Assembly (NCBI RefSeq): GCF_016917355.1
Contig: NZ_CP070304.1
Coordinates: forward strand, 620,001 to 684,000
Length of the DNA: 64,000 nt
Source of the DNA: Glaciimonas sp. PAMC28666
Lineage (GTDB): Bacteria > Pseudomonadota > Gammaproteobacteria > Burkholderiales > Burkholderiaceae_D
Direction of reading: 5' to 3'
How positions within the stretch are numbered: position 1 is the stretch's first letter; each line of letters begins with the position of its first letter. The position numbers were made by a program, and so were the translations under genes. Positions 56,635 to 64,000 of the stretch are shown in pieces. The notes beneath the pieces are model-generated. The model did no database searches, had not been told where the DNA came from, and worked only from the letters and a program-made list of their open reading frames with translations.

Positions 56635-56709
56635 TTAGCCCTGTACGTACACATCTACGGCTGAGGCTGATGCAGCAACGAACGCAAGTAATACGAGTGC
56701 TATTTTCAT
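56635..56709 (-). CDS. 24-residue signal-peptide-like ORF, probable truncated secreted protein
   Basis: A 24-codon frame with ATG at 56709 and a good ribosome site (GGGAGAG, 8 bases before). It encodes a full signal peptide (MKIALVLLAFVAASASA) plus VDVYVQG and a stop. The mature start VDVYV-G resembles small secreted proteins that continue with a Tyr after the Gly; here the next codon is TAA. Either a remnant or a true micropeptide. Confidence 0.4.
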   Translation of the reverse strand: MKIALVLLAFVAASASAVDVYVQG

Positions 56710-56771
56710 TTTTTATACTCTCCCTGTGCGGCATAGGAGCGTGCCGCAGCGCTTAATCCCCCCCGCTATCG

Positions 56772-57152
56772 CTACTTCGCCTTATCAATATCCTGCTGGG
56801 CCTTTTCCATGGCTGAGCGCATTTCTTCCTGCGCTCCACTGATTCGACTCGACGTTTGCATAATACCGACGAGGCCTATGGCGCCAAAGACTACTGCCAA
56901 TATTCCAGCCGCCTTTTGCTTTTTATTGAAAGCCAAAAGGCCCAGCACCAGAGCGGCTGGCGAAAAGAAAACCGACGCAAAATACGGCCCAGCCATAGCA
57001 GTGATTCCGCAAACGACAGCACACACGCTTAGTACCGATAACTTCTGTTTACTGGAGGCCGCTCCCGAATCTGTCGGAGCGCCGCACCCTGGACATGCCG
57101 AGGCCGAGGTACTGATTTCTTTATTGCATTCACTACAAGCTATTAAAGCCAT
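56772..57152 (-). CDS. Zinc-ribbon membrane protein (DUF4190-like)
   Basis: 126 residues. N-terminal four-cysteine zinc ribbon (CSECNKEIS ... CPGCGAP), two or three hydrophobic spans (LSVLSVCAVVCGITAMAGPY, SPAALVLGLLAF, AAGILAVVFGAIGLVGIM) and a short helical tail rich in Glu/Gln/Lys. The layout fits small ribbon-plus-membrane proteins of unknown role. Prophage accessory gene, 39 bp from the next one. Confidence 0.68.
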   Translation of the reverse strand: MALIACSECNKEISTSASACPGCGAPTDSGAASSKQKLSVLSVCAVVCGITAMAGPYFASVFFSPAALVLGLLAFNKKQKAAGILAVVFGAIGLVGIMQTSSRISGAQEEMRSAMEKAQQDIDKAK

Positions 57153-57190
57153 TTTTTTTCTTCCTTCGGCAAAGTAGCGTGCCCTGCACT

Positions 57191-57442
57191 TTATGATCTT
57201 GAAAAAGCCTTAGGCAATAGATATATCAAGCAGGCCATTGCCCCAAAAAGAATTGCCCTGTTATTATTTTTAGTACCTGTGCGATCTGCCCTGATCAGAA
57301 GCAAGTAGGCCAGCGGCCAAAAAATAAAAAGTCCAAAAAATCGCCATCTAGATACGCGAGAGGCAATCACAAACGACCATATATACGCGCAAGTAAGTGC
57401 AACAACTCCCGCAATACCAATTCCATTTACTATCCCTGCCAT
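57191..57442 (-). CDS. Small membrane protein
   Basis: 83 residues from the ATG at 57442 (ribosome site AAGGAAAAT just upstream), with three hydrophobic segments (GIAGVVALTCAYIWSFVIA, FFGLFIFWPLAYLLLI, ILFGAMACLIYLLP) and a basic loop. No family recognised. The open frame to 57487 lacks a start with a ribosome site. Its start overlaps the end of the start-less frame at 57430-57672. Confidence 0.58.
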   Translation of the reverse strand: MAGIVNGIGIAGVVALTCAYIWSFVIASRVSRWRFFGLFIFWPLAYLLLIRADRTGTKNNNRAILFGAMACLIYLLPKAFSRS

Positions 57443-57672
57443 CTTATTTTCCTTGCGGCGGTCGTGCCCCGAATTACCACCTGGCATACGGCTGTTGGCG
57501 TTGACTTTTTTGGAAGCCAGTCATCAATTTCACTTAGTCGGCAATCGACCCATTCGATAGATTGCTTCTGAGCCTTAAGATCAGCCTCCAGCCAAGCGAC
57601 CCGAAGTGTGAGTCTATGACTTCTCCCGACCGGATGGCAATCACATAATACGAACCAATGAAACTTTAATTG
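57430..57672 (-). other. Start-less open frame upstream of the small membrane protein gene
   Basis: An 81-codon frame with no ATG, GTG or TTG in the expected place. Its product would contain LRVAWLEADLKAQKQSIEWV and DCRLSEIDDWLP, which look protein-like. It ends four codons inside the 57191-57442 gene. It may be the 3' part of a gene whose start has been lost by frameshift. Confidence 0.3.
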
Positions 57673-57764
57673 CTACCTGCGAGCTAGACAAATACCTCAT
57701 AATTGGGCGCTACCTAAACAATTTCCTCCTCACTTCTGACGATCACTATTCCGATAGTCGCCGA

Positions 57765-58670
57765 CTATTTCGCTAGATACTCTGCCATTCCTGCCATATC
57801 TCGCTCCTGCTTCTTTTGCAAATCAATTTGAGATTTAATCGCGATCTGCCCAGATTTATTTACTTCTGCCTCAGTCTTTTCAAGCTTCCCAAGCAAGGAC
57901 TGTAATTCGGCCTGCTGCTCTTGAGTGGCGAACAACAGTTGGCCGTTTCTAACGGTGAGAGTAGCCCCCTGTGCCTGGCCCCAATTCAATACAACTTCAA
58001 TTGCATCCGCTAACAGAGTTTGCTTTTTACTAAGGTCCGCATAAATCGGCGCAATCGAATCACGAGCCGAAATCATGCCGACCAAGGCAGTCTTGCTCGC
58101 CTGACTTTCCGGCACCCCCTTAAAATAACGCTCAATTTCTACAAAGGCGTTCGCTATCAGCGCTTGCCTTTCGATCAACAGCGAGCGGAATTGATCAAGC
58201 GATGCGCGGGCTGCTGCCTGACCAACTTTAGACGTCATATGCTCAGGCGAGAGAATCTTCGCCAAATCCACTTGTCGGAACCTTTGAGAGAATTCCGCGA
58301 ATTGGGAGACTTTTTGTTGGCGCATTATCATTACTTGCCGTATGAGCCGTTTCCCGGCGTTTTCTTCACGAATCTCGATGGCAATATGGGTGAGCGACAG
58401 AATGCATAACAGCAAACCGACTGTAATACGGCCATTCGCCTTGCCAATCGGACCAAACCTCGAAACCAGCAGCCAAGCTAGCAAAGCTAGCATCGCGAAA
58501 GGGCATATAGTCTGTCCGATGCTCTCACCTACTTGAGCCGCGCTCATCTTGCCGAATATGCAGGCAATGAATGGAAATACTAAGGATGTAGCGATCAGCG
58601 CCCATGCGGCTATATTTTTACCTCTAGCGCTCCGCTCCACATAGGCGCTCGTAGTCAGAACGGCAGCCAT
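57765..58670 (-). CDS. Membrane protein with long coiled-coil tail
   Basis: 301 residues from ATG 58670 (GGAGAG upstream). Three hydrophobic spans (AAWALIATSLVFPFIACIF, ICPFAMLALLAWLLV, RITVGLLLCILSLTHIAI) in the first 110 residues, then about 190 residues of mainly helical, Gln/Lys/Ala-rich sequence with coiled-coil character to the end. No family recognised. Topology suggests a membrane anchor with a cytoplasmic or periplasmic helical domain, as in some phage superinfection-exclusion proteins; this is inference. It heads the row of small genes. Confidence 0.6.
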   Translation of the reverse strand: MAAVLTTSAYVERSARGKNIAAWALIATSLVFPFIACIFGKMSAAQVGESIGQTICPFAMLALLAWLLVSRFGPIGKANGRITVGLLLCILSLTHIAIEIREENAGKRLIRQVMIMRQQKVSQFAEFSQRFRQVDLAKILSPEHMTSKVGQAAARASLDQFRSLLIERQALIANAFVEIERYFKGVPESQASKTALVGMISARDSIAPIYADLSKKQTLLADAIEVVLNWGQAQGATLTVRNGQLLFATQEQQAELQSLLGKLEKTEAEVNKSGQIAIKSQIDLQKKQERDMAGMAEYLAK

Positions 58671-58739
58671 GAACTCTCCATGTTGTTTTTCATTACTACT
58701 CCATTTGCATTCCATAGTCTGAACACCGCATTAACCAAT

Positions 58740-58990
58740 AGTTAATATTTTATAAAATACACCATATGTTACCAATAAACAATAAAGTAATATTTCATTA
58801 GTGGCACGCGTGACAAATAGCGAAATGACAAATGTCTTTTCCGTGGAACTAGCACCGGAAACATCGGGTTTGGAAACAATTTATTGCGCCACTGAACATC
58901 CCTAGCCTTCACTGAAGGATGGGATTAAACCAAAGTACCACCCCTTCACAGACAGAGGCCCTTAAAGAGGCTCTGTCTTCTGCGCGATTA
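58740..58990. other. Start of the gene-free kilobase
   Basis: AT-rich stretch near 58740-58800 that may hold the promoter of the 58670 gene, then a 29-nt stem-loop (58950-58978, arms AGACAGAG / CTCTGTCT plus GCC / GGC). No gene. Confidence 0.45.
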
Positions 58991-59025
58991 GTTCGCACTT
59001 AACCTTGCGCGTTGAGGGTGCGAAC
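58991..59025. repeat. Hairpin H1 of a covarying family
   Basis: GTTCGCAC / GTGCGAAC close a 35-nt hairpin whose loop contains CCTTGCGCGTTG. Two further copies of TGCGAACC follow (59031, 59046). It is 29/35 identical to H4, with paired changes in the stem. Confidence 0.75.
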
Positions 59026-59079
59026 CTCGCTGCGAACCAATGACATGCGAACCTGTAATTCGGACGTGCTACCGTGGAT

Positions 59080-59117
59080 TTTGACGGACTACGTCATTCG
59101 TTAGTTTGTTCGTCAAA
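59080..59117. repeat. Hairpin H2 of a covarying family
   Basis: TTTGACGGAC / GTTCGTCAAA close a 38-nt hairpin, 32/38 identical to H3. Confidence 0.75.
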
Positions 59118-59158
59118 CCCGCGGATCGTTAGGTTTTTATCTCTGCATGGGCTATAGA

Positions 59159-59196
59159 TTTGACGCACTGCGTCGTGCGTCAGTTTGTGCGTCAAA
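59159..59196. repeat. Hairpin H3 of a covarying family
   Basis: TTTGACGCAC / GTGCGTCAAA close a 38-nt hairpin. Position 8 and its partner 31 read C-G here and G-T in H2: a paired change. Confidence 0.75.
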
Positions 59197-59245
59197 TCTT
59201 GCCATCCTCGATTACCAGACATCGAACATCCTTTTCTTTAGATCA

Positions 59246-59280
59246 GTCCGCACCTCGCCTTGCGCGTTGGGGGTGCGGAC
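59246..59280. repeat. Hairpin H4 of a covarying family
   Basis: GTCCGCACC / GGTGCGGAC close a 35-nt hairpin matching H1. Positions 3/33 are C-G here and T-A in H1. A further GGGCG / CGCCC hairpin (59283-59300) follows. Confidence 0.75.
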
Positions 59281-59326
59281 TTGGGCGCGGACTAACGCCC
59301 GATGGAGAAGCTATTTTCTAATTACG

Positions 59327-59361
59327 GGATTTCCGCTCTAACCAAGGGCGCGCGGAAATCC
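59327..59361. repeat. Hairpin H5, same size class
   Basis: Perfect 10-bp stem GGATTTCCGC / GCGGAAATCC with a 15-nt loop, 35 nt in all like H1 and H4 but with a different stem sequence. A second inverted repeat GTTAAG / CTTAAC lies at about 59377-59402. Confidence 0.75.
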
Positions 59362-59524
59362 GGCTTCAGGTGCGCAGTTAAGGCGTAGTTATTCGGCTTA
59401 ACGTTCGGCTTTATTATTTAAAAATGACGCCCTTTATTCATCCTGAATTTACCGTTTTCCCCTATGAAGAAAGTTAAATTCATCTGGTTAGGATCGTTCG
59501 GCATATTCGGCGTTTCGCTGCGAA

Positions 59525-59612
59525 GTTAGTGCGTAGTCAGTGCGCAGTTAAGTGCGCGGAAACTAACCCTGTTTTTTGCACTAACCTCGGCACTAACCTT
59601 GGTGACACTAAC
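59525..59612. repeat. Repeat cluster with GTTAGTGC / GCACTAAC arms
   Basis: GTTAGTGC (59525-59532) faces GCACTAAC (59578-59585), which is repeated at 59590-59597 and as CACTAAC at 59606-59612. The order arm, CTCG, arm, spacer with TGACA, arm is the same as after H1, though the arm sequence differs. Confidence 0.7.
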
Positions 59613-59700
59613 TATCCATTGAACCGTTTTAACGTCGCTTTCCGCGTTCACTTTGCTGTTCACTATGAAAGCATTCACTTTCACTTGCAGCCAAAATGCT

Positions 59701-60147
59701 CTATGCCGAGCGGATGGCCCGCCGAAGCATCATAAAATTAATGATTGGCGGGATTATAAAAATCGTCATAGAGATGAGCGCGAAATACTGCCCGGTTGCC
59801 AATATCATCCCGCAGGGCGCCAATCCGATCAGACCAATCAGCGCATTCGTAACCAGAAGCGGCTTCCTTGATGCTGTTCTTATGCCCAGTGGAATGTATA
59901 CCGGCATTCCCATAAGGCTGACCCCGTCTCGGGATAGCGCCATAGCTGTCATGGCAGGAATGCATATGCCCACAATGGCAGTCAGGAAATAAACCATCAG
60001 AGTCGATGGCGTAACGACTCGCGCCCTTATTAGCATTGGAACAAAGGCGCAGGCTAGGAAGCCAGCGATCACCCAATTCATCGCCCGAGTTTTATTGAAG
60101 GTCGGAAATTCTTTTTGCTTAATTGCCGGCGACTCTGAATGTTCCAT
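59701..60147 (-). CDS. Hypothetical membrane protein
   Basis: 148 residues with four hydrophobic spans (NWVIAGFLACAFVPMLI, LMVYFLTAIVGICIPAM, LLVTNALIGLIGLAPCGMI, ALISMTIFIIPPIINFMM) and a charged N-terminus. No family recognised. It is the first gene on the virion side of the gene-free kilobase and the same strand as the virion genes. Confidence 0.62.
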   Translation of the reverse strand: MEHSESPAIKQKEFPTFNKTRAMNWVIAGFLACAFVPMLIRARVVTPSTLMVYFLTAIVGICIPAMTAMALSRDGVSLMGMPVYIPLGIRTASRKPLLVTNALIGLIGLAPCGMILATGQYFALISMTIFIIPPIINFMMLRRAIRSA

Positions 60148-60258
60148 ATAAATTCCTCGACCAAGGTTAGGCGGATACCAATTGCTAGATTTTAAGCAAC
60201 ATAATTGCCAGTCTGGCTATATGTGGCGAAAAATACAAGCAATAGTATTCGCGATGCC

Positions 60259-62538
60259 TTACTGAGATGCTTTATTTGCTGCGGCAATCGCCGCTGCTAC
60301 AGTGGGCGCTCCCAGTATCCCCGCTGATTCCGTTCCGATATTGGCTGCACTCCTTGCTAATTTTGCATGCTCAGACAGTGGGTTGGAGCCTTGCATAGCT
60401 GGCACTACATTTGCTGCCGCCCTTAATTTTGCATAGGGCACACCAGCCGCAACGAGGGCGCTTATAGGCTTTTTGATCGAATCTGCCACATGCGCTGATT
60501 GGGCTTTTGCATCATTCAGCGCATCGATGACAGTCTGCCTTTTGTTTTGGGCTAATACCTCTCGCTGCATCGCCCTTATAACTTCTGCTGAAGCCCGATG
60601 CGGCGCTAAATTATCGCTGATCCGACCTTGCAGCGCGGTCGCCTCTCCTTTTGCTTTGAAATAGTCAAAAGGTACTTTAGAAATTTTCCCAATGAATGGG
60701 ATAGCGCCTACGGCATCTCTTTTTGCTGATTCGAGGGCTTCTTGCTTTACAGTATCAGCCAGATTTAACGATGTATCGCTGCCATTGACACGCCCAGGTG
60801 ACTGCTTAGCATTCTGCGCATTCTTTAGTGTATTTTGCAATTCAGACACAGCCTTGGGTCCAAGTAGCGAATTTAGCTTATCGACACCAATTGCCTTAAT
60901 CGCCTTACCGAAATTGTTTGGCGAGAAAGTAGCGACATCCCGCTCATTGAAAGCAGTGTTCTCGGTGGCTTTATTCAATAGCCAGTCAACCGTCTGACTT
61001 TGAAGCGCCCGATAGGCTTGCATCGATTGCGGGGACGCTACAGGGTCGGCAGATAACAGGGAATTAGTCACATCTTGCAGTTGCGCCAATGAGCTATTAA
61101 CAACCGTTTTATTGAAAACATTCTCAGTCGCCGTGCGGTAGTCTGTGCGGCTTCCGGGATTTTTCTCAATCAGTCGCGCAATCGCATCACGGTCCTCGAA
61201 CTCCATTCCATGAGCAAGTCTGGCTTGACGCGCATCACGGTAAAGATCGCCACCTACGCCTTCGGTCATATCGTTTATAGTGCCTTTAATATCGCGCATG
61301 AATGAAGCGGATGATGCATCAGTCTGCGATAATTTATTGGCTGATTTATAGAGATTTTCCAGATCACTGATGGTGACAACGCCGCCATTTTCATCCCGCA
61401 AATAATCTAACTTGCTTGATATTGCCTTCAGAGCTGGAACGGCGATTGCCTCAGACTTATTGTCCGAAAGATATTTATCTAGTGGAGTTGTATCGACAAC
61501 TGCCTGCGTTTCATCTGAATTTTTGGCAAGATCATAAAGGTCACCAACATTCTTGAGGCTGCGCTGTGCATTCTCATCCAGGGTGTTTGCAACTAATGCA
61601 CCAGTTTCGCGCTCATTTTGCGTTATCGATTGCCCATCTTGAAGATTGTCGACATCAGCAACAGATTTTATAAATGCATCGTTGTTATCAAGTTCGCGGG
61701 TGCGAATATCTGCGCCCGGCGTCGTTTTCCCGGTCTGGTCTTCAAAGCGGAATTCAGACGGATCACGCGTCACTTGTGCTAATGTCGCATTACCGCCCTG
61801 ATTCTTCATATTCTGAAGACGTGTTGCTTCCTCTGGCGTCAGATCGCGGAGTGGCGAGAAGTCAGTACCTGGTATCGGTGCCTGACCTACGGAACCTGCA
61901 TCTGCCGTAGCCGCTGTCGCATCGGCAGCTTTTGCAGCGATTCCCGCATCTTGTGCGCCCATTGCGCCGAGACGGGACTCTGCAATGCCACGTAATGCCG
62001 CGCCGGAACTTGCCGCGCCTCTCGATAGCATTTCAAGCTCCGGCAGTGGAACGCCGATAATACCGCTGTCATTAAGGGCGTCACTCACACCCTGAGTGAT
62101 CTTCTTTCCGGCATCAGTTCTTGGCTCATAAGTCCATTTCTGCCCGATGTCGGCAGCAGTATTTTCCGCTGCCCTCGCCCCTTCAGGCGATCCGTAACTC
62201 CCATCCAGAACGCTTTTCCCTATCCCAAAAGCGGTGCCGGCTATCGCGCCAGCAGTGCCGGAGGCAATTGAGCCAACCGCCTCCAGTATGCCTGCCGCGT
62301 TGCTTAATGCCGCGTTGCCGGATGAGGGCGCAGAAGGTGCGGAAGATGTGGAGGTATTGCTGGCGGGGTGATTCGCTAAGCCCTCATAACCCGGAATCTG
62401 GTCGCTGGAATTAATCGCTGCGTGCGACTGCGCTATCTGTGATTGAATTGCAGATATGACTTCGGATTGTGTCGCTCCAGCGGGGCCATCAATGGAATAA
62501 TCCTTTCCATCTGGCCCGGTCATTGTGTAAGTAGGCAT
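60259..62538 (-). CDS. Phage virion/ejection-type structural protein
   Basis: 759 residues. The N-terminus MPTYTMTGPDGKDYSIDGPA with ATQSEVISAI is a short conserved module found at the start of many phage virion proteins. A Ser/Ala/Pro-rich linker (residues 55-80), a Gly/Ala-rich hydrophobic region (AAGILEAVGSIASGTAGAIAG), and a long helical, Gln/Asn/Asp-rich body follow. Size, helical bias and position directly after a transglycosylase-bearing protein suggest an internal virion (DNA ejection) protein of a podovirus-like phage. ATG at 62538 overlaps the stop of the upstream gene by one base (TAATG). Confidence 0.7.
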   Translation of the reverse strand: MPTYTMTGPDGKDYSIDGPAGATQSEVISAIQSQIAQSHAAINSSDQIPGYEGLANHPASNTSTSSAPSAPSSGNAALSNAAGILEAVGSIASGTAGAIAGTAFGIGKSVLDGSYGSPEGARAAENTAADIGQKWTYEPRTDAGKKITQGVSDALNDSGIIGVPLPELEMLSRGAASSGAALRGIAESRLGAMGAQDAGIAAKAADATAATADAGSVGQAPIPGTDFSPLRDLTPEEATRLQNMKNQGGNATLAQVTRDPSEFRFEDQTGKTTPGADIRTRELDNNDAFIKSVADVDNLQDGQSITQNERETGALVANTLDENAQRSLKNVGDLYDLAKNSDETQAVVDTTPLDKYLSDNKSEAIAVPALKAISSKLDYLRDENGGVVTISDLENLYKSANKLSQTDASSASFMRDIKGTINDMTEGVGGDLYRDARQARLAHGMEFEDRDAIARLIEKNPGSRTDYRTATENVFNKTVVNSSLAQLQDVTNSLLSADPVASPQSMQAYRALQSQTVDWLLNKATENTAFNERDVATFSPNNFGKAIKAIGVDKLNSLLGPKAVSELQNTLKNAQNAKQSPGRVNGSDTSLNLADTVKQEALESAKRDAVGAIPFIGKISKVPFDYFKAKGEATALQGRISDNLAPHRASAEVIRAMQREVLAQNKRQTVIDALNDAKAQSAHVADSIKKPISALVAAGVPYAKLRAAANVVPAMQGSNPLSEHAKLARSAANIGTESAGILGAPTVAAAIAAANKASQ

Positions 62539-64000
62539 TAGTTAGCAATCCGTAGGTTAGACCATGCAGAGGCAGTATTACTCGTTGATTGACTTGGTGA
62601 TTGCGTACCCAATGTTTGTTTGGCGAAATCGGTGAATGTCATTGATGGATTAGCATCCTGAGCATTCTTAAAGTTCGTCAGATCAGCATGGGTATAGGGA
62701 ACCGCTGCTTTTACCTTGTCTAGCACGCCCTGAATAAACTGCTTCTGTTGCGGCGGAACTGATGGATCTTCCAGCTTCGGGTCAAGTGCCGCCTCAGTGA
62801 TTTGGCGAACCTCCGCCAATTTTCGAAGCGCGTTGTAACCATTGTCACCCGGCACAAAGGATAGCTTATCGATAGACGATACGAGCCCGGTGGTGGTCGC
62901 CAATCCGCTTGTTTCCAGCGTGCCCAGATTCCGCGCCACACCAGTCCACATCGTGTTGTACGTTTTTACCTGGTCAGAGTTAAGTTCATTTTTCAGCCCG
63001 GCAAGACCGGAGCTAAGAAGCCCGTTACTCGTCGGCTTACCCGATCCAAGAAAGCCCGTATTTGTCTCTACAGGGAGTGCCGTGATGTTACTTAGTGCTG
63101 AGGCAATTTCATTCCCTGACGCAATGATCCTGCCGTTGTAGACGGTAGATCGACCGCCTGCCGGTCCAGCAATTCCAGTCTCCTTGTTGATCCGCTGGCG
63201 CAATGCTTCGTTGTAATCGGCTGATCCTTCCGGATAAAGTTGTTTAAGCTCCTTGGTGAACTGAGTATCAGTCGTATTTTGCGCCGATAGAACTGCCAAC
63301 TGGCGAGCGTTGCGCCCATCCTCCATCATCTGCGCCCGAGCCTCTGTTTGCGTCGCAAGAAGAGCAGCAGCGTCCTGCTTGCCGGTATTGGAAATAACTA
63401 CCTTCCCGGTATTAGGGTCAACCAACATCGCACCATCTGCGACGGACATAAATTTATCTCCGAGCGCCGCCTTTGCCGCTACATATGCAGGTAAATCACT
63501 AGTTTTCATCGATGAAAGCGCCGCACTAATCGCCTCGCTCTGCGTCATATTCCGAGTTTGCCCTGTAGCCGCATCGGAAGCCGATGGGCTTGAGCCTCCC
63601 AACTGAATCTGATTTCCTTGCTGCGAGTCGTCATTCGATGCCAGTTGCGTTGGCGCGGAATCTGTTGGCCCCATGCGGCCCATTACATCTCCTACGTAGC
63701 TAGACACGCTCTTACCGTTGCCATCAGATGGGTTATTAATCCATGGCGTTTTCGCATCATCCGCAAGATTCATATTGCCCGGACCAGAAAAATATCCCGC
63801 TGCAATTTTGGCTGGGTCATCGCCCGATTGGACGCCTAAGCCTTTTACGATGCGCGCCATAACGGCGAGATTATCCGCCTGATTGCTGATGCTTTCGCCG
63901 TTCTTTGCATACTGCGCAAATGTGGCGGGCATGATCTGTCCGACTCCAATCGCGCCATCTGTACTCGTAGCCGCATTCTTTCCATTGTTTGATTCCTGCC
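62538..64000 (-). CDS. Phage virion lytic transglycosylase, 5' end cut by window
   Basis: The frame stays open through the window edge. Before the internal ATG at 63932 it reads a lytic transglycosylase signature, with catalytic Glu in QESNNGKNAATST and GAIGVGQIMPATFAQYAKNG, so the real start is beyond 64000. Next come KIAAGYFSGPGNM, then about 350 residues of helical, Gln/Ala/Asp-rich sequence. In podovirus-type phages such a fusion is an internal virion protein that cuts peptidoglycan during DNA ejection. At least 486 residues are visible. Coupled by a one-base overlap to the next structural gene. Confidence 0.78.
   Translation of the reverse strand, partial: QESNNGKNAATSTDGAIGVGQIMPATFAQYAKNGESISNQADNLAVMARIVKGLGVQSGDDPAKIAAGYFSGPGNMNLADDAKTPWINNPSDGNGKSVSSYVGDVMGRMGPTDSAPTQLASNDDSQQGNQIQLGGSSPSASDAATGQTRNMTQSEAISAALSSMKTSDLPAYVAAKAALGDKFMSVADGAMLVDPNTGKVVISNTGKQDAAALLATQTEARAQMMEDGRNARQLAVLSAQNTTDTQFTKELKQLYPEGSADYNEALRQRINKETGIAGPAGGRSTVYNGRIIASGNEIASALSNITALPVETNTGFLGSGKPTSNGLLSSGLAGLKNELNSDQVKTYNTMWTGVARNLGTLETSGLATTTGLVSSIDKLSFVPGDNGYNALRKLAEVRQITEAALDPKLEDPSVPPQQKQFIQGVLDKVKAAVPYTHADLTNFKNAQDANPSMTFTDFAKQTLGTQSPSQSTSNTASAWSNLRIAN

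Noticed and set aside
59246-59300. Integron attC sites (CTAAC/GTTG words)
   Set aside because: Arms do not fit the RYYYAAC/GTTRRRY pairing, and there is no integron integrase or cassette order.
59147-59341. 64-codon open frame across H3-H4
   Set aside because: Its codons come from the hairpin repeats; it has no ribosome site, and the same repeats in H1-H2 are interrupted by stops.
58991-59361. CRISPR array
   Set aside because: The repeats are hairpins of two lengths with diverged sequences and no unique spacers of constant length; no cas genes nearby.

Overview
The window is a piece of a betaproteobacterial chromosome, most likely from a member of the Oxalobacteraceae (order Burkholderiales). 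The pointers are the gloB / methyltransferase / rnhA / dnaQ arrangement, a glucokinase fused to an RpiR-type regulator, a Burkholderiales-type porin and a class I fumarase. G+C looks moderate (about 50%). This taxonomic call is inference from gene content; no rRNA lies in the window.

Layout. 121-9454: CzcA-type metal efflux pump with its adaptor, a DUF2846 protein, an OmpR-type two-component system with a possible 11-bp-phased operator upstream, small membrane proteins and tRNA-Val. 9579-17496: housekeeping genes (dnaQ, rnhA, a SAM methyltransferase, gloB, mltD, fabI, rhlE). 17773-21262: a complete osmoprotectant ABC importer preceded by a run of hairpins. 21818-41838: a coherent glucose / Entner-Doudoroff region. 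It holds edd and eda; pgi-zwf-hexR and a sugar epimerase; a porin; a second zwf with a fused glk-rpiR; and a gts-type sugar ABC importer. Seven 15-bp palindromes close to TGTAGTNNNNYTACA sit before edd, pgi, the porin and the zwf2/gts divergent pair, so the region looks like one HexR regulon. The porin would bring sugar into the periplasm and the ABC system across the inner membrane; Glk/Pgi/Zwf/Edd/Eda would then convert it to pyruvate and glyceraldehyde-3-phosphate.

41917-45579 is probably a small integrative element at tRNA-His: a DUF4224 protein, a frameshifted integrase and one large orphan protein with effector- or translocator-like features, bounded by a 10-bp repeat of the tRNA 3' end. 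45772-51599 returns to housekeeping genes (murI, fumarase, a UPF0114 protein, acs).

From tRNA-Ser (51871-51961) to the window end lies the left part of a prophage: an intact P4-type integrase, a two-gene cassette with a nucleotidyltransferase-like protein (GSx9DxD) and an unknown partner, a row of small secreted or membrane 'moron' genes, a gene-free kilobase full of related hairpins, and two virion genes that look like podovirus-type ejection proteins, the last running off the window edge.

The best candidates for something undescribed are the nucleotidyltransferase cassette (53572-54937), the hairpin family (58991-59612), the tRNA-His mini-island with its orphan protein, and the seven-site HexR regulon served by two paralogous regulators.
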